Part shown: positions 4,996 through 9,362 of the stretch, piece by piece
Layout: each line of letters begins with the position of its first letter
How positions within the stretch are numbered: the stretch's first letter is position 1
Assembly: GCA_964400785.1 (NCBI GenBank)
Contig: CAYNWB010000074.1
Span: 1-9,362, forward strand
Direction of reading: 5' to 3'
DNA from: CAVQGZ01 sp964400785
GTDB lineage: Bacteria; Actinomycetota; Actinomycetes; Jiangellales; Jiangellaceae
DNA length: 9,362 nucleotides
The notes under the pieces: model-generated
Told to the model about the DNA's origin: nothing
Databases searched by the model: none
What the model saw: the letters and a program-made list of their open reading frames with translations, nothing else
Translations under genes and position numbers: made by a program

Positions 4996-6755
4996 TGTCG
5001 CAGCAGATGACCGGAGCCCAGGCCCTGGTCGCCGCACTCGAGTCGGCCGGAGTCGACACGGTCTTCGGGATCCCCGGCGGAGCGATCCTCCCCGCCTACG
5101 ACCCGCTGTTCGACTCCCACCAGATCCGTCACGTGCTGGTCCGGCACGAGCAGGGCGCGGGTCACGCCGCGTCCGGCTATGCCTACGCCACGGGACGGGT
5201 CGGTGTGTGCATGGCCACCAGCGGACCCGGCGCTACGAACCTGGTGACGCCCATCGCGGACGCGTACATGGACTCGGTCCCGATCGTGGCGATCACCGGG
5301 CAGGTGCCGAGCCGAGCGATCGGCACCGACGCCTTCCAGGAGGCCGACATCCGCGGCATCACGATGCCGATCACCAAGCACAACTACCTGATCACCGACC
5401 CGGCCGAGATCGGGCCGGCGATCGCCGAGGCGTTCCACGTCGCCTCGACCGGGCGGCCCGGGCCCGTGCTGGTCGACATCTCCAAGGACGCCCTGCAGGC
5501 GATGACCACCTTCACCTGGCCGGATGCGCCGAACCTGCCGGGGTACCGACCGACCGTGCGTCCCCACGGGCGCCAGGTGCAGCAGGCAGCCCGGGCGATC
5601 AACGAGGCCAGCCGACCGGTGCTCTACATCGGGGGAGGCGTGCTCAAGGCGGGTGCGAGCGAGCAGCTGCTCGAGCTCGCCGAGATGACGAGCATCCCGG
5701 TGGTGACGACGCTGATGGCGCGCGGTGCCTTCCCCGACAGCCACCCGTCGCACCTGGGCATGCCGGGCATGCACGGCACGGTGGCCGCGGTGACCGCCCT
5801 GCAGAAGTCCGACCTGCTGATCGCCATCGGCACCCGCTTCGACGACCGGGTGACGGGCAAGCTCGACTCGTTCGCCCCCGACGCCACGGTCATCCACGCC
5901 GACATCGACCCGGCCGAGATCTCGAAGAACCGGCACGCCGACATCCCCATCGTCGGTGACGCGCGGCACGTGATCACCGACCTGACCGAGGCGCTGCGGG
6001 CCGAGTACGCGAAGGGGAGCCGGGCCGACTACGGCGCGTGGTGGGCCGACGTCGACTCGTGGCGCCGGCGCTTCCCCCTCGGCTACACCGAGCCGGCCGA
6101 CGGCAGCCTGGCGCCGCAGTACGTGATCGAGCGGCTCGGTGCGATCGCGGGCCCGGACACGCTCTACGTCGCCGGGGTCGGCCAGCACCAGATGTGGGCT
6201 GCGCAGTTCATCGGCTACGAGAAGCCCGGGACGTGGCTGAACTCCGGCGGCCTGGGCACCATGGGGTACGCGGTGCCGGCGGCCATGGGCGCCAAGACCG
6301 GTCGTCCGGACGCCACCGTCTGGGCCATCGACGGCGACGGCTGCTTCCAGATGACCAACCAGGAGCTGGCGACCTGCGCCATCGAGGGGATCCCGATCAA
6401 GGTGGCGGTGATCAACAACTCCAGCCTCGGCATGGTGCGGCAGTGGCAGACGCTCTTCTACGACGAGCGCTACTCCAACACCGACCTGCACACCGGGTCG
6501 GACACGGTCAGGGTGCCCGACTTCGTCAAGCTCGCCGAGGCCTACGGGGCCGTGGGGCTGCGCTGCGAGAGCCCGGGTGAGGTCGACGCGACGATCGAGA
6601 AGGCGATGGCCATCAACGACCGCCCGGTGGTCGTCGACTTCCAGGTGCACCGCGACGCCATGGTGTGGCCGATGGTTCCGGCGGGCACGAGCAACGACGA
6701 GATCCAGGTCGCGAAGGGCATGGCCCCGGAGTGGGACCGCGAGGAGGGCCTGTAG
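4995..6755 (+). CDS. ilvB: Acetohydroxyacid (acetolactate) synthase, large subunit
   Basis: Catalytic subunit (586 residues) of acetohydroxyacid synthase, which condenses pyruvate with pyruvate or 2-ketobutyrate using ThDP, Mg and FAD. VFGIPGGAILPAYD (23-36) opens the PYR domain; E52 in RHEQGA is the ThDP-activating Glu. GQVPSRAIGTDAFQEADI (102-119) and the RFDDRVTG segment (281-288) belong to the active-site and FAD-contact regions. The ThDP/Mg motif runs from G447-D-G to N474-N, followed by SLGMVRQW (477-484). ATG 4995 is preceded by AGGAG (4985-4989) at proper spacing and overlaps the stop of the GGDEF-EAL gene as TGATG, so translational coupling is possible. Two promoter sources are likely: the attenuated leader promoter and read-through from ilvD. 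ilvN follows after 2 bp. Confidence 0.98.
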   Translation: MSQQMTGAQALVAALESAGVDTVFGIPGGAILPAYDPLFDSHQIRHVLVRHEQGAGHAASGYAYATGRVGVCMATSGPGATNLVTPIADAYMDSVPIVAITGQVPSRAIGTDAFQEADIRGITMPITKHNYLITDPAEIGPAIAEAFHVASTGRPGPVLVDISKDALQAMTTFTWPDAPNLPGYRPTVRPHGRQVQQAARAINEASRPVLYIGGGVLKAGASEQLLELAEMTSIPVVTTLMARGAFPDSHPSHLGMPGMHGTVAAVTALQKSDLLIAIGTRFDDRVTGKLDSFAPDATVIHADIDPAEISKNRHADIPIVGDARHVITDLTEALRAEYAKGSRADYGAWWADVDSWRRRFPLGYTEPADGSLAPQYVIERLGAIAGPDTLYVAGVGQHQMWAAQFIGYEKPGTWLNSGGLGTMGYAVPAAMGAKTGRPDATVWAIDGDGCFQMTNQELATCAIEGIPIKVAVINNSSLGMVRQWQTLFYDERYSNTDLHTGSDTVRVPDFVKLAEAYGAVGLRCESPGEVDATIEKAMAINDRPVVVDFQVHRDAMVWPMVPAGTSNDEIQVAKGMAPEWDREEGL

Positions 6756-6757
6756 CC

Positions 6758-7324
6758 ATGGTGGATCGTTCGTTCGAGAGGGTCACCGGTGGCGGCGAGC
6801 GCGTGCTGCACACGCTGTCGGTGCTGGTGGAGAACAAGCCCGGTGTGCTGGCCCGTGTCGCGGGGCTGTTCGCGCGCCGCGGCTTCAACATCCACTCGCT
6901 GTCGGTGGGGCCGACCGACCACCCCGAGGTGTCGCGCATGACGGTGGTGGTCGCCGTCGAGGGGCTGCCGCTGGAGCAGGTGACCAAGCAGCTGAACAAG
7001 CTCGTCAACGTCATCAAGATCCTCGAGCTCGAGGCGGAGCAGTCCGTGCAGCGCGAGATGCTGCTGGTGAAGGTCAAGGCCGACGCGGGCTCGCGGTCCC
7101 ACGTGCTCGAGACCGTCGAGCTCTTCCGCGCCAAGGTCGTCGACGTGGCCTCCGACGCAGTGACCATCGAGGCCACGGGCAGCGTGGGCAAGCTGCAGGC
7201 GCTGCTGCGTGTGCTGGAGCCGTACGGCATCCGCGAGCTGGCCCAGTCGGGCATGGTGGCGCTGGGCCGTGGTGGCCGCTCGATGACCGACCGTACGCTT
7301 CGGGCTGCTGACCGCAGCGCCTGA
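6758..7324 (+). CDS. ilvN: Acetohydroxyacid synthase, small regulatory subunit
   Basis: Regulatory subunit (188 residues) that stimulates IlvB and usually gives it valine feedback sensitivity. The ACT domain spans about 17-90 and begins HTLSVLVENKPGVLARVAG, with GFNIHSLSVGPT at 42-53. N26, G29 and N44 align with the valine-binding N11, G14 and N29 of E. coli IlvH, so feedback inhibition is expected. The C-terminal small-subunit domain spans about 95-170, with QREMLLVKV and the ending ELAQSGMVALGRG (160-172). ATG 6758 is chosen because GAGGAGG lies about 10 nt upstream within the ilvB end; the frame is open from 6665, but that extension overlaps ilvB and has no homology. The Arg-rich tail after residue 172 is not part of the fold. 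Confidence 0.97.
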   Translation: MVDRSFERVTGGGERVLHTLSVLVENKPGVLARVAGLFARRGFNIHSLSVGPTDHPEVSRMTVVVAVEGLPLEQVTKQLNKLVNVIKILELEAEQSVQREMLLVKVKADAGSRSHVLETVELFRAKVVDVASDAVTIEATGSVGKLQALLRVLEPYGIRELAQSGMVALGRGGRSMTDRTLRAADRSA

Positions 7325-7346
7325 CAACCAAGAGGAGACCCCGCAC

Positions 7347-8375
7347 GTGGCTGAGCTGTACTACGACGACGACGCCGACCTCTCGATCATCCAGGGCCGC
7401 AACGTGGCCGTCCTCGGCTACGGCAGCCAGGGGCACGCCCACGCGCTGTCGCTGCGGGACTCGGGCGTCGACGTCCGGGTGGGTCTGCCCCAGGGCTCGG
7501 GCAGCCGGGCGAAGGCGGAGGCGGAGGGCCTGCGCGTGCTCACGCCCTACGAGGCCTGCGAGGAGGCCGACGTCATCGTCGTCCTGGCGCCCGACCCGGC
7601 CCAGCGCGACCTGTACACCGAGGCGATCGAGCCCAACCTGGTCGACGGGGACGCGCTCTTCTTCGGCCACGGGTTCAACATCCGCTTCGGGTACGTCAAG
7701 CCGCCGGCGGGGGTGGACGTCTGCATGGTGGCCCCGAAGGGCCCCGGTCACCTCGTCCGGCGCGAGTACAGCGCCGGTCGCGGCGTCCCGGTTCTGGTGG
7801 CCGTCGAGCAGGACGCCTCCGGCAGCGCCTGGCCGCTCACCCTGGCCTACGCCAAGGCCATCGGGGGCACCCGCGCGGGCGCGATCCGCACCACCTTCGC
7901 CGAGGAGTGCGAGACCGACCTGTTCGGCGAGCAGGCCGTGCTCTGCGGCGGGGTCTCGGCTCTGGTACAGGCGGGCTTCGAGACGCTGACCGAGGCGGGC
8001 TACCAGCCGGAGGTCGCGTACTTCGAGTGCCTGCACGAGCTCAAGCTCATCGTCGACCTCATGTACGAGGGTGGCATCGCCAAGCAGCGCTGGTCGGTCT
8101 CGGACACGGCCGAGTACGGCGACTACGTCTCCGGACCGCGCATCATCGACGCCTCGGTGAAGGCGCGTATGGGCGAGGTGCTCGACGAGATCAAGGACGG
8201 CACCTTCGCGGCACGGTTCATCGCCGACCAGGACGCCGGCGCCCCGGAGTTCACGGCCCTGCGCCAGAAGGCCGAGCAGCACCCGATCGAGGCCGTCGGC
8301 CGAGAGCTACGGGGCCTCATGTCGTGGATCAAGACCGCCGACGACGACTACACCGAGGGCACCGCCGCCCGCTAG
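7347..8375 (+). CDS. ilvC: Ketol-acid reductoisomerase (NADP+), class I
   Basis: Short (class I) ketol-acid reductoisomerase of 342 residues, the family's usual length. It isomerises and reduces acetolactate or acetohydroxybutyrate to the dihydroxy acids used by IlvD. The N-terminal Rossmann domain has GYGSQGHAHALSL (24-36). The cofactor loop GLPQGSGSRAKA (46-57) has the Ser/Arg content usual for NADPH. Catalytic residues are present: H108 in FGHGFNI, K131 in PKGPGH, Mg ligands D191 and E195 in ETDLFGEQ, E227 and E231, and S252 in SVSDTAEYGD. C188 replaces the Thr usual in EETETD, a minor change. The GTG start is set by AGAGGAG (7331-7337), the only notable element in the 22-bp gap after ilvN. 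I see no terminator after the stop. Confidence 0.98.
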   Translation: MAELYYDDDADLSIIQGRNVAVLGYGSQGHAHALSLRDSGVDVRVGLPQGSGSRAKAEAEGLRVLTPYEACEEADVIVVLAPDPAQRDLYTEAIEPNLVDGDALFFGHGFNIRFGYVKPPAGVDVCMVAPKGPGHLVRREYSAGRGVPVLVAVEQDASGSAWPLTLAYAKAIGGTRAGAIRTTFAEECETDLFGEQAVLCGGVSALVQAGFETLTEAGYQPEVAYFECLHELKLIVDLMYEGGIAKQRWSVSDTAEYGDYVSGPRIIDASVKARMGEVLDEIKDGTFAARFIADQDAGAPEFTALRQKAEQHPIEAVGRELRGLMSWIKTADDDYTEGTAAR

Positions 8376-8391
8376 GCGCAGCATCTGCCTC

Positions 8392-8574
8392 ATGCCCGAC
8401 CTGCTGCCGTCCCGGACGTGCGCCAGCGGCGGTCGGACGACGACCTGGCGCAAGGCCCGGTCGCGCTCGTGGGACGAGGTGCGGTACTGCTCGCAGTCGT
8501 GTCGGCGCCGCAAGGTCCGCCTTGTCGACCCGTCCCACGTGCGGGGCCTGGCTCGGGTACGCCGTCCGCGATGA
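8392..8574 (+). CDS. DUF2256-type small protein with an incomplete zinc-knuckle motif
   Basis: A 60-residue basic protein matching the DUF2256 pattern: TCxxCGRPFxWRKxWxxxWDEVxYCSxxCRRR. Here it reads TCASGGRTTTWRKARSRSW then DEVRYCSQSCRRRK (28-41). C10, C33 and C37 remain, but the second Cys of the first CxxC is G13 (codon GGC instead of TGC), so a four-Cys zinc site cannot form as usual. Function in this family is unknown; from memory these mini-proteins often sit beside photolyase or cryptochrome genes, and here the next gene is of that kind with a 4-bp ATGA overlap. No clear Shine-Dalgarno precedes ATG 8392. It lies 16 bp after ilvC without a visible terminator, so read-through expression is possible. 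Confidence 0.8.
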   Translation: MPDLLPSRTCASGGRTTTWRKARSRSWDEVRYCSQSCRRRKVRLVDPSHVRGLARVRRPR

Positions 8575-9362
8575 CGCTGCTGCCCACTCCGCACCCGGGC
8601 ACCGAGGTCGACTGGGTCCGGGAGCACCTGGGCGACCTGACGGCAGAACCGCGGTCGAGCGTGGCCGCAAGCCCTGCCTTTCGAGGTGGCCAGACGGCCG
8701 CGGACCAGGCGCTGGCGGCCTTCGACGTCACGGGGTACGCCGCCGCCCGCAACGAGGTGTGGCCCGAGGTCAGGCGCGGCGCCAGTCGCCTCTCGCCCTA
8801 CATCCGGCACGGCCTGCTCACGCTGGCTCGCGTGTGGCAGCACGTCGGCACGGGCCCGCCTCACGACGCCGCGAAGCTGCGCGACGAGCTGCTCTGGCAG
8901 GAGTACGCACGACACCTCTACGCCAGGCTCGGACCGGTACTCGCGACGCCCCTTCGACACCTGCCCGCCGCGTCGGGCAGCAGCGCAGGGGGCTCGTGGT
9001 CTCGGCAGATGGCGTGCCTCGACCTCGCCGTCACCGAGCTCGAACGGGACGGCTGGTTGGTCAACCAGGCCCGCATGTGGCTGGCCTCGGACTGGTCGGT
9101 GCGCCACGGCTGGGACTGGCGCGACGGCGAGCGCCACTTCTTCACCCACCTGCTGGACGGGTCGCGGGCGGCGAACCGGCTCGGCTGGCAGTGGACGGTG
9201 GGCACCGGCACCGGCCGTGCCTACGGCTTCTCCCGCCAGCAGGTGCGCCGCCGCGCTCCCGGGCTGTGCGAGCAGTGCCCCCTGGCCCAGGCATGCCCCA
9301 TCGACTCGTGGCCCGACGCCGAGCCGGGACCGCCGGTGCAGCCGGCCGCCCTGCTGCGCCAC
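8571..9362 (+). CDS. Photolyase/cryptochrome-type FAD-binding domain protein (3' end missing)
   Basis: An open frame of 264 codons runs off the right edge. It resembles the C-terminal FAD-binding domain of DNA photolyases. RGGQTAADQAL (38-48) and RGASRLSPYIRHGLL (69-83) correspond to the TSxLSPYLxxG region. ELLWQEYARHLY (106-117) follows, then VNQARMWLASDW (164-175), THLLDGSRAANRLGWQW (192-208) and TGTGRAYGF (212-220). The protein begins almost directly with this domain, so the N-terminal antenna-binding domain is absent. C233-x2-C236-x5-C242 (LCEQCPLAQACPIDSWP) and C149 could bind an iron-sulfur cluster, as four Cys do in the FeS-containing bacterial photolyases, or zinc; this is inference. 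ATG 8571 overlaps the DUF2256 stop as ATGA, implying coupled translation. DNA repair activity is not proven: this could be a cryptochrome-like or other flavoprotein. Confidence 0.82.
   Translation, partial: MTLLPTPHPGTEVDWVREHLGDLTAEPRSSVAASPAFRGGQTAADQALAAFDVTGYAAARNEVWPEVRRGASRLSPYIRHGLLTLARVWQHVGTGPPHDAAKLRDELLWQEYARHLYARLGPVLATPLRHLPAASGSSAGGSWSRQMACLDLAVTELERDGWLVNQARMWLASDWSVRHGWDWRDGERHFFTHLLDGSRAANRLGWQWTVGTGTGRAYGFSRQQVRRRAPGLCEQCPLAQACPIDSWPDAEPGPPVQPAALLRH

Noticed and set aside
4857..6650. Long minus-strand open frame (597 codons) opposite ilvB
   Set aside because: Antisense shadow of a high-GC gene. The protein is His/Arg/Val/Gly-rich with no recognisable domain, while the plus strand encodes a clear IlvB.
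6665..6757. Upstream extension of ilvN into ilvB
   Set aside because: ATG 6758 has a GAGGAGG site at good spacing; the extension is Gly/Arg-rich and not part of the family.
8307..9362. Minus-strand open frame running off the right edge
   Set aside because: The opposite strand encodes DUF2256 and a photolyase-type domain with conserved motifs; the antisense frame shows none.

Overview
The window comes from a high-GC actinobacterium. Codon third positions are almost all G or C, GTG starts are frequent, several starts look leaderless, and the gene families are typical of Actinobacteria. The order gatB, PQQ-type sugar dehydrogenase, ilvD, ilvB, ilvN, ilvC resembles Micrococcales (Intrasporangiaceae-like) genomes, but I cannot fix the genus from sequence reading alone.

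Layout. Positions 1-95 hold the last 30 codons of gatB. Convergent to it on the minus strand is a glucose/sorbosone dehydrogenase-type lipoprotein (122-1294). A 28-bp divergent gap then leads to a plus-strand series: a HIT-family protein (1323-1727), ilvD (1758-3449), a GGDEF-EAL protein (3454-4995), ilvB (4995-6755), ilvN (6758-7324), ilvC (7347-8375), a DUF2256 mini-protein (8392-8574), and a photolyase-type FAD-binding protein (8571 to the window end, incomplete). No stretch above 300 bases lacks a gene.

How it works together. IlvB/IlvN (acetohydroxyacid synthase), IlvC and IlvD carry out the shared steps of isoleucine and valine synthesis; the valine precursor also feeds leucine. In front of ilvB lies a well-formed attenuator: a TTGACG -35 element with a weak -10, a 13-residue leader peptide with consecutive Ile-Leu-Val codons (4863-4904) and no Shine-Dalgarno, a 12-bp hairpin, and an intrinsic terminator ending in a T-run. 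All of this lies inside the open 3' end of the GGDEF-EAL frame, whose stop codon overlaps the ilvB start (TGATG). A c-di-GMP-type gene and an amino-acid attenuator therefore share the same DNA. The GGDEF domain looks catalytically intact but lacks the RxxD inhibitory site; the EAL domain has lost key catalytic residues.

At the right end, DUF2256 and the FAD-binding gene overlap by ATGA and probably act together. The DUF2256 protein has lost one Cys of its CxxC motif. The FAD-binding protein starts without the photolyase antenna domain and carries four Cys that could bind an iron-sulfur cluster or zinc. No mobile element, CRISPR array, tRNA or rRNA was seen.
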